64,000 bases of DNA from Plasmodiophora brassicae (Eukaryota; Endomyxa: Phytomyxea; Phytomyxea; Plasmodiophorida): contig CP145414.1 of the NCBI GenBank assembly GCA_036867785.1, positions 1 to 64,000 on the forward strand, in the 5' to 3' direction. Below the pieces are notes generated by a model, which saw only the letters and a program-made list of their open reading frames with translations, was not told the DNA's origin and searched no databases. Shown here piece after piece: positions 12,101 through 23,291 of the stretch. The first letter of the stretch is position 1; each line of letters begins with the position of its first letter. Both the position numbers and the translations under genes were made by a program.

Positions 12101-13173
12101 TGCCAACCCGACGACCCTGGCGACTCGCGTTAACATCGATGACGATGTCAGAAGTCCCGCAATTTGGACGTTGACGCACCCGGGTATGAACCAGAGGTCG
12201 ACGACATGCATGACCAGTGCGACACGAACCGCGCGACCAGCACCACAAAGCACGGTACCCAGGACCTGGAGCATCGCGACGACGACCCTTCGTTTGGCGC
12301 GCGCGGCGACAACGAGAGCGATCTGCAGGGAGGTCCCAGCGCTACCTGAGAAGGCGAACGAATCGGCGCAAACGCGACACATTCTAAGCCAAGATGACCG
12401 TCAACGTGAACGTTGAGCACACTTGGACACGGCGTCGTACCTGACGACGGTGATCCCCCAGGCCATAATTTCCTGACATATCGCAGTCCCAGGAGCAGGT
12501 TTCATGACCGAGGAAGCCTTCAGTGAGCAGGAATGATCGATGTCGCTCAGCATGATGCAGGTACATGCACAGCAGCTCGACCGAGCCGCCGGTCCACAAC
12601 GAGCACGAAGGCGGGGGGCGACCAGTGCTCGCTACGACCGTCGCCGAGCGCCATCCGCAAAAAAGCGACAGCCGGTAAGCAATAAATTGCCGAAATTCTC
12701 AGGGTAATGGCCGTCCATTCTGCGACCAGCGTAGGGTAGAGCGACGCCACCGTGGCCGAACTCCGTGTGAAGACCGAGAAGCCATCTGTCGCGTCCCATT
12801 CGGCCAATGTAGCAAGCGGCCACCAGAGCTTCTCTACTGCACGGAAGCAATGTTTCCGACACATAACACGTTACGTATTCTTCATTAAGCACAGCCGCAC
12901 AGGTCAACTGCCTGTACCGCCTTGGGAGATCTGCTCGTGGCGCCGAATATGACTTGACGCGGGGGACGTCTCAATTTGTTGCCATGCCAATTTGGCCCGG
13001 CTGGCCAGCCTGGGCCGGGAACACGACCCGCCGATACCACATGCAAGCTGGCAAACGGTCGGCTGGCGGCCAGCAGCAGCACATGCCTCGCCGCGAAGCG
13101 CTATATTTGGAGCCCCCTGCGCTCTACCCTTTGCCCTACGGATTTGGTTCCTGCTTGTTTTAATTGACCATAG
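9106..13173. other. No gene recognised (4 kb)
   Basis: Open frames here are short and overlap on both strands. Two minus stretches look somewhat protein-like. One is about 12660-12864 (contains EKLWWPLATLAEWDATDGF). The other is about 12150-12380, hydrophobic. Neither shows a known motif or a closed exon chain. A direct repeat of TCTCGTATTCGATGTC occurs at 11518-11550. The 5' exons of the USP-like gene at 13174 may lie in the last few hundred bases. Confidence 0.4.
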
Positions 13174-14357
13174 GCACCCGAACGTACACCTGGCGGGCGT
13201 GCGAGCCGGCCCGCCCAAGGCGTCAACCGCGAACCGGTGAAAGAAGAACAAAGTCCTTCACAGGTGTGGTATACTGCATAATTGTCATAGTCGGCGCTGA
13301 AATTGACATTTAGGAGCGTGACGCTGGGTCGTTACTGCCAGCGGGCATATCGAACAATGATGCGGCAGGCGTTTGCCGATCTATTTGCTACGCGATTGCA
13401 CCGGTGCAGATCTTGCGGTCATTGCCCGGCTGGGAACGTGTCTCCGGCCCCGCGCCCTGGATTGACCTGTACAATAAGGTCATGAACCCTCGTCTGGATC
13501 TGAACGCGGCGTCCGACATCCTGGTTGACCTCATCAAGGCCATCAGCGACGCTGACCGGGCGACGAGGTCGTTCGATCCCGGGCAACAGCACGATGCCGA
13601 CGACTTCGCGCTGGAGCTGCTGCAGCAGATGCAGGCGTACGAGGTTGTCGGGGCCCTAGGTCATCCGATCGAAAGAGCGATCATTGGCTTTGTCGAGCAT
13701 GTCGTCGACGCGTGCAAGACCTGCGGCCATGTCACTAGGCGTCCGCCCTGCGAGCTCCCGGTTGTTATGCTGGGTGGTTCGCACGGCCGAACGTCCCTCG
13801 CCGACGCGTTACTCCTAGAGCACACTACGACGATCGCCAGGAGGTGCACTGCTGAACGGCCGTGCAATCGCGGGCAGGACGTGGAGCACCGAAGCACGAC
13901 GGTTCGTCAGTTGAAGGGCAAGGTCGAGGAAGGCCAAGTGATGCTGGTGCGGCAGGATCCCATCGAAATCGTCCAGGAGCCAGGTCTCAATGGTCAGACC
14001 ATCAGTATGGCGCGGCGCAAGACAGCGGTGGTACGTGCCGGCCCGACAACGATGATGGATGGAAACCTGGGCATATCTGATTTCTTCTTTGAGCAGGATG
14101 TGGTGCCACAGGCGGTCTTCCAAGTTGGAGATGCGTATTTCCAGTTGGTCGGCCTTGTCGACCACTGGGGTAATGCCCACGTCGCTGGACACGACGAAGG
14201 CCATTACGTGTCCTGGGTGAAGCAGGCACGTGGTGGCTGGGCGTTCTGCGACACCAGTCGCGTGCAAGGGTATTCCGACGCGCACGTCGCCGACTTGCTC
14301 AGCAAGCGGGTCTACCGACTCCTGTTCTACAGGTGCTTCGCACTGCGAAGGCAATAA
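13174..14357 (+). CDS. Ubiquitin-specific protease-like protein (peptidase C19), 5' end unresolved
   Basis: USPs cleave ubiquitin from proteins. Two exons are supported: 13174-13263 and 13314-14357, joined in phase across a 50-bp intron (GTGTGG...TTTAG). The main exon contains QHDADDFALELLQQM (the QDAxEF box), paired cysteines of the finger region (CKTCGH; RRCTAERPC), and the His box GHYVSWV followed by WAFCDTSRV and a YRLLFYRC end, all in canonical USP order. The Cys box should be GxxNxGNTCYxNS. Here the aligned stretch reads GISNNDAAGVCRSICYAI, so a Cys exists but the context is degenerate and activity is doubtful. Upstream exons surely exist, because the 13174 exon starts after a clear acceptor (GACCATAG). 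Stop TAA at 14355. Confidence 0.75.
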
Positions 14358-14699
14358 AGCTTGTCCATCGTCGAGTTCATCTGCCTGGCCATGCAGTAGA
14401 AAGAATGGTGGAACATATGATCCGTAAAAGACGTTGTATTCGTTTGCGTTGTTGAGAAGTTGTACCTCACGCCTTCTTGCCAGGCCGCACGCTGCAGTAC
14501 AACTCAGGGATAATGAAGTAGGACCGCTCTGACACGTACTGAACCGCGTTTGCTTGGAGTCGAGCGCAATCACCTGCCTCACGTGCATGCTGCGACACCA
14601 GAAACGCCTGCATCGCTCGTCTGGTCTGACCTGCCATGCTTGACACGCATGCAGGGACGACGTCGGCGCTGTCGACCGCCGGCCACTTCAGCAAAGGAT
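14358..14699. other. Intergenic, nothing recognised
   Basis: 342 bases between the USP-like gene and a dispersed repeat. Only short, overlapping frames without motifs. Confidence 0.5.
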
Positions 14700-15755
14700 G
14701 CCGTCCGGCGCCGCCTGACGCCAGGACGACCTGCAGGGCCGGCGTTCGCGCGTGTCGACCTAATCTGCTTGTAGTGATCTGGGTGAGGCGATACGCCGGC
14801 GGCGGGTGGTCGACGGCAGACAGGCGTGCGCATGTCGATCAACGGCAACGGGCACTGGGCGCCACCTGCCTGCTGGAAGACCTGCAGGGCAGGCAGGTGC
14901 CGCTCGACAGGCCGACGGGGACATCGGCGAGAAGACCTTTGGTTGCTCGGTCCGCCATCAACGCATGGTGCACGACAGCGGCGCGCGCGACCGATTGCAA
15001 CGATCGGCGAACGTCCAGCGCGCCGCCTCAGCTGAGGAGCATGCCGGCGCGATGCTGGACCAGCCCCGCCAAGACACGATGACAGCTACCCGGCAGGTGC
15101 TCATGCTGGACGGACGACGGCAGGCGACAGCCAGCAGGTGCGTCCTGTCCAGCGTGTTAGAGGGCCTGCACGCCTGTGCATCAGACGACGACACGTACCA
15201 GTGCTGCAACTGCAGGGCGTTCACACAGACAGATCGGGCACGCCGGCAGGCGTCCAGCAGGACGCGATATGGTCGTCGTGAGTCCATTGGGCCGTGCTGC
15301 CCATCTGCGGCGACGTCGCAGCGGGTGCAGGCACGGCAGACAGGCGCGTCAGGGTGTCGGCGTCCTGCGACGTGCGAGGCTGAACACAACAGCATATCCG
15401 GCGGGCGTGGACGACGATGCAGTAGGCGGCGTTGGCGACCGGCAGCGTCGTCGAGTAGTCAGTCGCGGGCGACGCCCACCATGGAGTCGGCGCCTGCTTC
15501 ACGTTGAGAGGACTCCACGTCTGTGCCGTATACCGCCCTCCAACGGGCATGCGCATCGCGACCTCGTGTAGGAGGCGTCGGAGGACGGCGCACGCTCCAT
15601 GGTGTATAGCGCATCCGCCCAGGCGACCGCACGCCGCACCGCCGCACGCCACCGGGGCCGCCAGCAAAAAACAACGCGGCTTTTTTTGGGAGGTCTCAGG
15701 AGTTTTTTGCGTAACCAAGACAAGGGATACACCTGTCATATCATCCTTTACCATG
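14700..15755 (+). repeat. Dispersed subtelomeric repeat, modules A and B (copy 2)
   Basis: 14700-15010 matches module A of copy 1 (2993-3235) and the copies at 19.9 and 22.6 kb. 15425-15755 matches module B of copy 1 with only scattered differences over about 330 bp. The intervening 400 bp is not in copy 1. The 3' border of the B match coincides with the ATG of the next gene (15753), so the duplicated block is effectively this gene's 5' flank. Confidence 0.8.
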
Positions 15756-16529
15756 GACAAGTTCCGGCGTCATTTTAACGAGACGAAGCTGAAGCAGGGC
15801 ACTTTCCGTAAGCAACGTACACCATTACGTTTATTTATTCTAATATGTACTCCAGTGCGCTCGTCTGAAGAAGGCAAAGAAGGCGACAATGAAGGAGGTG
15901 ATACAAGCGCGCCAGAAGACAAGAGCGAGGACAATGATGAATCCAATGGCGATGACTCGGATTCAAAAAGCAGTCGGAAGAGGTACAAGCTTGCTCTGCC
16001 CAGCGAGTCGGAGACCCGTACCGCCGTGGATATCGACAATCCTCCCGTGTTTGCCGCCGTCTACCGGGATGCAGCGACAAAGACGGACCGCGTGGTCATC
16101 TGTGCGGGGATGTTCGGCATTCCCGACGCCAAGGACGTCCATGTCGATCTAGATGAGGACGACGCCCAGACCGCCATCATTTCCTATGGCTGGCCGACTG
16201 CGTTATTCTCACCCCAGGTCATGTGCGCGACTTGGGCATCGACGGACGAACCGCAGACATACTACGGACGCCTGAATGCGCTCGATGAAGAACTCGCGCA
16301 CCACCGTCCATCGTACAGTCAGGCGCCCCGAACGACATTTCGCATAAGACTCCCCATTCCTGTCAACCCCGACACGTCGACATGGAAAAAAGTGGGGGTC
16401 AATTCGGCGACGTCGGGTCGGTTCGTGCTGTGGGAGCTCGCGGCGAATAAGCCGCCGTATGCAGTTCCATTGGCTGACAAAATTGTGTCCGAATTTGTCG
16501 AACACGAGCCAGCCGAAACAATGCAATAA
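15753..16529 (+). CDS. Hypothetical protein with acidic N-terminal linker
   Basis: The start ATG at 15753 (MDKFRRHFNETKLKQGTF) is followed by a short exon (15753-15807), a 48-bp intron (GTAAGC...CTCCAG, with TCTAAT branch-like sequence) and exon 15856-16529, about 242 residues in all. Because 48 is divisible by three the intron also reads open, but its translation is hydrophobic and unlike its surroundings. Residues about 22-60 are strongly acidic (runs of Glu/Asp/Ser), then basic (KSSRKRY). A folded-looking region follows with PVFAAVYRD, VVICAGMFGIPDAKDVHV and ISYGWPTALFSP. I do not recognise the family. The 5' flank is a dispersed repeat also found at 3.2-3.57 kb. Confidence 0.65.
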   Translation: MDKFRRHFNETKLKQGTFRKQRTPLRLFILICTPVRSSEEGKEGDNEGGDTSAPEDKSEDNDESNGDDSDSKSSRKRYKLALPSESETRTAVDIDNPPVFAAVYRDAATKTDRVVICAGMFGIPDAKDVHVDLDEDDAQTAIISYGWPTALFSPQVMCATWASTDEPQTYYGRLNALDEELAHHRPSYSQAPRTTFRIRLPIPVNPDTSTWKKVGVNSATSGRFVLWELAANKPPYAVPLADKIVSEFVEHEPAETMQ

Positions 16530-16660
16530 ACTGTCACATATTTGAAAGGCGTCAGGTCAACTAGAATGTCCAGATATGGCGAACGCACGCGTTCCCGCAG
16601 CTCCCAGGATGTGTTGATGTCGTAGCGAGCCTGTTTGGAGAACGTCGCTGGTCGGCGACG

Positions 16661-17457
16661 ATGTCGACCCAGGTGCAGGCAGGCGACAACCTGCGCCGTG
16701 TGATGCCGAACACCACGGTACGTCGGGCGGCCATGCAGGACGTCGCAGAGGTCGGCTTTCGCGACTTGCAGCGACAGCGGGTAGTCAATCGCGCCGACAG
16801 CACCCACAGCTGGATCGGCGTTCGCTTTACGTTGCCCGGCATCCATCTTCATTCGACGGTTGCATACAGACGTGCTGAAACGCCTGGGATGCGAACAATA
16901 TCAGTGCCGCGCCACGGTTTGACGGATGTGAAGGTGCGGCCCGACCCCAAGATATGGTTGTTCGAACCGAAGACAGGGCGCGGAACTCGTTGATGACAGG
17001 GGCAGTTCAGCGGACGCTTGCATGGATCAGAAGCGGCAAAGCGTCTCAGACATCGAGGGTCGCCGCCGGATCATGTGCTGCTGCCACCAGCGCATCACGT
17101 CCTGACCCCAACAGGACAGGCGGCACTCGTGGAATGCGCGGTCTACTGATGGCTGATCATCCGAGCGCGCGTCTGCCTGACAACGAGACGCCAGCTGGCG
17201 ATGCCGTCCATGCGGGTTCACCGGTCGCGCAAAACGAGTCCAGACACGGCATTTGCGCAGTCCCACGGAGTTCAGCTTCGACTTTATGAAATCAGCAAAT
17301 TGTCCAAATGGCGCAACATTCTTCGCGATTGCAGACGAACGGCGGCACTTGTGCCACTACAAACAGGCGTCCTGCCTCTGGTTTTTAATCCCCTTCCCAT
17401 CGGTACTTTTGTGCCCGGCGAACGGTGGCTCAAACGCGTTAACAACACCTTGTAACT
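16661..17457. repeat. Duplicated block, copy 1
   Basis: This roughly 0.8-kb stretch matches 21675-22376 in the same orientation over most of its length. Shared segments include GATGCCGAACAC near the left, a long central match around GCGGAACTCGTTGATGACAG, and TGGCTCAAACGCG near the right border. The copy at 21.7 kb lacks a segment present here at about 16815-16945. Neither copy has a clear gene. Short frames near the right end are alike in both (FSFDFMKSANCPN here, FSFDLVKSANCPN there), which hints at a decayed coding exon. Confidence 0.85.
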
Positions 17458-17655
17458 CAAAGCAGAGCGCGAAATGAGCCCGGCTGACGATGATCTTTTG
17501 CTGTCGACACAGATCTGGCCAACATGCACTACTACGTCAAGTTCTTCAACGTGCGATTCTACGAGATGACACTGGGCGATTTGGGCCGAGTTGGAGATTC
17601 TTGGACATGCTATTGCGTCGCACGGCGGCGACGGCTTCACGGACGGCCGTTTTAT

Positions 17656-18793
17656 TCAGGGCGGCGGCGCGACATTTTGACGCAGGCGGGCAACGTTGTT
17701 CTCCAAACATTTGATGGCCAGATCAGCGGCCGGGTCCTTAATGAAGCGGAGCATCTCGACCATGGAACGCCGGGTGGCGCCGTGAATCTCCAGGCCGAGT
17801 AACAGGCAGATAGTGCTTCCCAAGCACGTCCAATCGAGTTCCGGCACGGCATGTGGCGTCTGGAAGTCCAGGGCGAATGGCACGGTCTGTTCGACCAAGG
17901 CATCGCCACTGCGAACGGCGGATCCGAGGTCAACGAGAACCGGAAGCATTTCACGATGGTCGGTGAGCATGATGTTGGCTGGTTTCACATCACAGTGGCA
18001 AATGTTCTTCTCGTGCATGAACAGAAGCGCATTGGCGACAGCTTCGCCAATGGAGCGGGTTATAGAGCGTGGAACAGTGGCTGGAGGTTTGCACACCGAC
18101 AGGAGATCCGATGCACTTCGTGGAAAAAACGGCATAATGATATAGGCGAAATCCTTGTGGCAAAACGTTGCCTCAACCTGCACGATGCTTGCATGCTGCC
18201 CGATCGTCTCGGCTGCCTTGACCTCACGCTCATAGTCTTCCTGAGCCGCCATGCGATAACGCTTTGCGACCCGCACGACGCCATCGCCGGTTCCGTACGC
18301 ATAGAACAACGAAGACTTCGCTTGGCCAGCGACTGGGAGCACGCCGTCCAAAATGAACCCGTGCGTTTCGCCAATGTAGTGACGGTCCGTCGTGATGAAT
18401 TGAGACCGCGCCTTGGTTAGGATTCGCTCGGCCTCGTTCTGATTCGCATGGCGCAGCTCGCCATATGCGGCAACGTCCTTGTCAATTAAGAAATTAAGGT
18501 CTCTGGTTGTGACCCGGACGTTGAGCCGTCGCAGGCGATCGCGAATGCTCTCGTCTATACACTGGATTTAGCAAAACGGGCGGAAATGGCGCCGTGTAGC
18601 CGGTCTACGTACCGACCGGGCGAACGGCCTGGAGGGCGGCCAGGGCAGCGTCGCGGGCACGCTCGGCGGCGGCGGCGACGCGCTCCATGTGGGGCAGGCG
18701 CGGGTCATCGGGGTTGGCGTCCCACACGGCCCTGTTCGCGGCCACGGCGTCGGCGTCGCGCTGCTTGAATAGCTCCTCCAAAGACTGCGACAT
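17656..18793 (-). CDS. Protein kinase-like protein
   Basis: Two exons: 18793-18613 and 18554-17656, separated by a 58-bp intron (GTACGTAG...TATAG), giving about 359 residues. The N-terminal 60 residues (MSQSLEELFKQRDADAV) are Ala/Arg-rich and helical-looking. The kinase domain follows: a loop with YGTGDGVVRVAKRY supplying the probable ATP-anchoring Lys, then a catalytic loop HCDVKPANIML (HRD reads HCD, with Asp, Lys and Asn kept). The metal-binding site is VDLGSA in place of DFG. An APE motif is not obvious, and the C-lobe is short, ending at RQNVAPPP and TGA (17656). Likely a serine/threonine kinase, subfamily unknown. Confidence 0.8.
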
Positions 18794-19164
18794 GATGGCC
18801 GCCCACGTCAAACTGGAGTGAAAGTCCGTGTGGACAGACCTGGCCAGGAAGGTTGTGAGCGTCGCTCCGAGGCTACCAGTCAGGCGCTCCGAGGCCACTA
18901 GTCAGGCACTTCAGGTCGCCATCATGGCCAAGCGCATGTCGGTATCGGTCGCCAAGGCCGGACATGCAGGTTGTTGGTCGATGACGATGATGGCCCGTCG
19001 GCCGACCACAGATGGGGCTCTGCCAGATGTTGTTGGCGCGAGAAGGCGACTGCCTGAGTATGGCACGATTGTCGACAATACATACCGTGAACTTACTCCA
19101 CCGAGAAGGCCTTTCCGCCCGCATGCGAAGATGGGCATGTCGGCGGAGGTCTGGTACGCCAGCA
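18794..19164. other. Intergenic, nothing recognised
   Basis: Upstream flank of the kinase gene. It contains a short direct repeat (CCAGTCAGGCGCTCCGAGG / CTAGTCAGGCACTTCAGG, 18879-18917). No gene seen. Confidence 0.4.
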
Positions 19165-19760
19165 TTATCGTCTGTTGGTGGCGTACGGCGCCGGCGCCAG
19201 CCAACCTTCACGCCGCATTTGGGTCGTCGCCCCCGTGACGACGGCACGTTGACCGAAGGATGATGCGTCGCCCGATCGATCCGTTATCGTCTGCCGCACG
19301 AATATGCTGGTGCCGAGGGGCGGGAGAGTGCTTGTGGCGTCGAAATAGAGGATGAACGGCGAGTGAGGATTCAACTTCAATCGGAAAGGAGATGTACATT
19401 CGGAGGCCAGGGGTAAGTACTGTTGCAGGGTTGCTGGCCTATCTTGCGGCGAACAGCACCACGAAGAACCATGTCGTAGCTTGGGGTCCTGGTTCTGACG
19501 AACTTACAGCAGGTTCTGCTGCTCGATGCGAAGATACTGATGCACCACGACTGTGGAAACAGCTTGCCACACCGAAATAAGGACGTTGTCGCCAATGTCG
19601 CGTTGCTGGAGAGGTACCGCGTGTACGCCTTCAACGTGACGTCCGTGTCTTGCTTGAATGCGATAAGCCAGCCTTCGCGACCGTGCCAAAACATGATCAG
19701 ATAGGAAAGGGCGTTGTACAGCGGGTGGGCGGCGGGCGACCAGCGCTTTGCCTCGTGTGT
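19165..19760 (-). CDS. Possible spliced gene, unrecognised
   Basis: Three minus-strand stretches look like coding exons. One is near 19590-19740 and contains LIMFWHGREGWLIAFKQ. The second is near 19504-19580 and contains HQYLRIEQQNLL. The third is 19230-19430 and contains LNPHSPFILYFDATSTLP and SIFVRQTITDRSGD. A strong donor (GTAAGTTCG) and acceptor (CTGCAACAG) lie between the last two. I could not close the phases, so the gene may be real, decayed or mis-joined. No family recognised. Confidence 0.3.
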
Positions 19761-19879
19761 TTCACGAGGTACAAACCTGCTTACGTTGCTCGTCATGCCT
19801 GATCTACCATGGTGCACACCCATGCGGGGGCGAAGTCGGCAAACGGTGCAGCTCCCTGCCCCGGATTCATCGAATGCGG

Positions 19880-20235
19880 CCGCTCGGTGCCGGCTGACGC
19901 CAGGTCGACCTGCAGGGACGACGTTCGCGCTTTTCGATCCAGTCTGATTGTATTCGAATGGTTCTCGTTCAAGCAACATGTCGGCAGGGATGGCGGCAGG
20001 AAGTCGACGGCAGGCAGGCGTTTCCATGTCGGGTAGTAGAAACGGGCGCTGGGCGCCACTGCCCTGCTGGGCGACCTCCAGGCCAGGAAGACGCTACTCG
20101 ATGGCAATCGGGAAGACTGGCGACGCCCTTGGCTGGTCCTCCCGTCGTCGATGCATGGTGCAGGGCAGGGGCGCGTCGGACCGAATGCAGCGATCGGCGG
20201 GCGGACAGGGCGCCCCGCCCCAGTTCACGAGTAGG
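19880..20235 (+). repeat. Dispersed subtelomeric repeat module A (copy 3)
   Basis: Matches 22618-22995 and, more weakly, 14700-15010 and 2993-3235. Shared landmarks are CCGGCTGACGCCAGG, GGCGCCACTGCCCT and GCGATCGGCGGGCGGACAGG. Confidence 0.7.
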
Positions 20236-21370
20236 TCGGCCGGGGGTTGGCTCCGCCCCTCTAGGAACGACGATTAGTGCCCTGCTGAACGGTCGATTGC
20301 AGGTTGGTCCTGCCAACAATGTCGCGCGCCTGTGCATCAAGGAACACCTCATACCTGTCCTGGAGGTGCACAGCCTCCGCCCAGACGCGTCGAACGTGTC
20401 GGCAAGCACCCAGCAGGACGTGTTGTGGTGCACTGGGTCCGTTGGCCCATGGCGTCGCTAGGCGGGGATGTCGGCGCGGATGCTGAGCGGGCAGGCTTAG
20501 GTGCCAGGGCGTCGACGACCTGCCCCATGCAGTACCGAGCACAACTGAATGTCGGGCGGCCTTGTAGGACGTTGCAGTGGGCGGTGACGGCGAGGCGATC
20601 GGCGGCGGCGTCGGGTGGTCGGTCGCGTCGACGTCGCCCGCCCACGGAGTCGGCGCCCTGCTGCCCACGTGGACGCATCTGGACGTCTGGCGCCCACCTG
20701 CAGGCGATCGATGGCTGTGCTCAGACCTGGTACCCGAACTGTAAATCTGGCCACAACGTAATGCAGATAGAAGCCATACGACGGCACATCGCCCAGATTC
20801 GCATTGCTATGCCATGCCCGCGACACCAGGTCGACATCGAAGTGGACCTGGCGCGTACTTACGCACAGCGGCAGGCGCTGAACGCGAAGCATTGCTGGGA
20901 CACGGACGCGATCAACTGTCCTGCATGCGTGTATTGATGCCGGACATGCCTGTCTGGTTCGTCTGGTCTGACTGGCAGTCATCGACACGCATGTAGCGGC
21001 GATCGATGTCGGCGCACGTCATCGGTGATGTGCGCCGTCGCTTTGCACCCAGTGCAGCGAGGACCGCTGTTCCGCGCAACGGGACGCCAGCGTGGCCTGC
21101 AGGGCGCTATCCGCGCGAATCGAACTGGTCTAGTTGTTCTGAACTGTTCTGGTTGTGGATATATGCCGGACAGGGAGGGTGGCGGGTCGTTGTCAGGCGG
21201 CGGAGGCGGACACGACACCGTTTGCTGAGAATCGGGTGCCAGGTACTGCTGTACCTGCCCGCGGCCCTGACAGACCTGCTGACGTCGCTGGATTGAGCTG
21301 ATCGGCCATTTGCCATGATCGACACGCAGGTGGCAGAAGACGACGGAGCCCACGCCCGGGAACGGGAACG
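20236..21370. other. No gene recognised (1.1 kb)
   Basis: Frames are short and overlapping on both strands. A fragment near 20533-20575 resembles part of the duplicated block (GAGCACAAC followed by GTCGGGCGGCC). Nothing else supported. Confidence 0.4.
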
Positions 21371-21392
21371 CCCCCCCCCCCCCCCCCCCCCC
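21371..21392. repeat. Poly(C) tract, 22 bases
   Basis: Uninterrupted C run preceding a partial module-A core (GCGCCGGTTGACGCCAGG). Confidence 0.9.
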
Positions 21393-21674
21393 ACCGGTTT
21401 CTTCGAACGCTGCCGCTCGGCGCCGGTTGACGCCAGGCGTGTCCTGTCCAGCACGAGTTAGAGGGCCTGGGGTCTGTGCCTGAGGCGACATTTCGTACCT
21501 GTCCTCGAGGTGTAGGGCGTTCTCACAGACGCGCTGGACGCGACGATACCCCAACAGCAGGACGTGCTGCATGCGGCTATTGAGTTCGATGACGCGCGCG
21601 ACGTCAAGCGTCCAGCAGGACGTGTTGAGGCGGTAGCGGGTCTGTTGGGAGAATGTCACTGGTCGGCGGCGACG

Positions 21675-22376
21675 TCGGCGCGGGTGCAGGCAGGCGCATC
21701 GTCAGGAGCGACCTGCGCCGTGTGATGCCGAACACAACGGCATGTCGGGCGGCCATGCAGGACGACGCAGAGGGCGGCTTTCGCGACTTGCAGCGACATC
21801 GGGTAGTCGATCGCGCCGAGATGCACCCACAGCGGCATCGACGTGGTGCAGCCAGACCCCAGAGATGTGGGTGTTCGAACCATGGACAGAGCGCGGAACT
21901 CGTTGATGACAGGGGCAGTTCAGCGGACGAAGGCCTGGATCAGATGCGGCACAGCGTCTCAGACATCGAGGTCGCCGCCGGAGCATGTGCGGTTACCGCC
22001 TGTGCATCACGTCCTGACCCCAAGAGGGCAGGAGGACGTCGTGGAACGCGCGGTCTACTCATGGATGATCATCCGAGCGCGCGTCTGCCTGACCACGAGA
22101 CGCCAGCTGGCGATGCCGTCCATGGTGCACCGGTCGCGCAAAACGAGTCCACGCCGACCACGCGCGGCATTTTGCGCACCCCCCCGGAGTTCAGCTTCGA
22201 CTTGGTGAAATCAGCAAATTGCCCAAATTGCCCCACATTCTTCGCAATTGCAGACGAACGGTGGCACTTTTGGCACACCGGACAGGCGTCCTGCCTCTGA
22301 GTTCATATGCACTTTCCAACGGTACCTTTGTTTCTAGCTAACGGTGGCTCAAACGCGCTAACAACACCTTGTAACC
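21675..22376. repeat. Duplicated block, copy 2
   Basis: Same-orientation copy of 16661-17457, diverged by many substitutions and lacking one internal segment. Both copies end near CTAACAACACCTTGTAAC. No intact gene is visible. Confidence 0.85.
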
Positions 22377-22389
22377 ACTAGAGGAGGTC

Positions 22390-22617
22390 ACTTTTGTGTC
22401 TGAACTGCTATGCATTAATTGGCCGTACCTGCGCCCCATAGTCGTGAGAAACGCAATCAACCACGCTTCAAGAAAACGTCTTCGCCAGCAACCAACCCCG
22501 GCGAATGCTCCCGACCACATCTGGGACCCAGATGCCGATCCGTTCCAACCTGTCTCTCCTGAATCGTTCGTGCAGTACCCAGGCGGAGGACGCACTGACA
22601 GATTGCATTGTCGCCAG
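22390..22617 (+). other. Possible coding fragment
   Basis: A + frame starting near 22396 reads like protein for about 65 residues (SELLCINWPYLRPIVVRN, then DPDADPFQPVSPESF) before running into repeat module A at 22618. It may be the end of an unrecognised gene broken by the repeat, or chance. Confidence 0.25.
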
Positions 22618-22995
22618 GTAGCGCTTCCGGTTAACACCAGGACGACATGCAGGGTCGTTGCTCGCACGTGTAGACCGGACATGCTTGTATTGAACGGTTC
22701 TGGTTGTGCCGATATGCCGGCAGGGGTGGCGGCGGGTCGTCGACGGCAGCTAATAGGCATTCCCATGTCGACCGGCGACAACGCGACCTGGGCGCCACTG
22801 CCCTTATGGATGACATGCAGGGCAGTCAAGCGCGGCTAACCAGGCAGATGCGGAGCTCGGCAACGCCCTTGCTCGGTCGTCCCGTTGTCGACGTATGGTG
22901 CTGGTGCAGGGCAGGCCCGGAGCGCGCGCAACCGCTTGCACTGATCGGTGGGCGGACAGGGCGCGCTGCCTCTGCCGAGGAGCAGGTCGGCGTGA
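22618..22995 (+). repeat. Dispersed subtelomeric repeat module A (copy 4)
   Basis: Closest to the copy at 19880-20235. The order of shared blocks is the same, ending with GATCGGTGGGCGGACAGGGCG. Confidence 0.7.
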
Positions 22996-23291
22996 CGGTG
23001 GCACGACCAGCCTGAACAGGACGACTGCTGATGCAGGCGGATCCCGGTGGACAGACAACGGCAGGCGTGTCCTGCCCAGCATGTTAGAGGGCCTGGGGAA
23101 CTCATGTGCACCATGCGACGACTGATCATACCTGTCCCGAAGGTGCTTGACGTTCGTCCAAACCCGTTGGGACGGCGGCAGGCGAGCAGCACGACGTGTT
23201 GTGGTCGTCCTGCGTCCGTTGGCAGGCGCCCTGCTTCGACGACACGATTCACCTGTCCAAATCGTACCGGCAGCTGTCGAAGCAGGTCAGC

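Noticed and set aside
16950-16985. TTCGAACC motif suggesting a tRNA T-arm (also near 21870)
   Set aside because: No acceptor stem, D-arm or anticodon arm can be folded around it, and it is part of the duplicated block.
2993-22995. Dispersed modules as an autonomous transposon
   Set aside because: No transposase, reverse transcriptase, terminal inverted repeats or LTRs were seen, so only the term dispersed repeat is justified.
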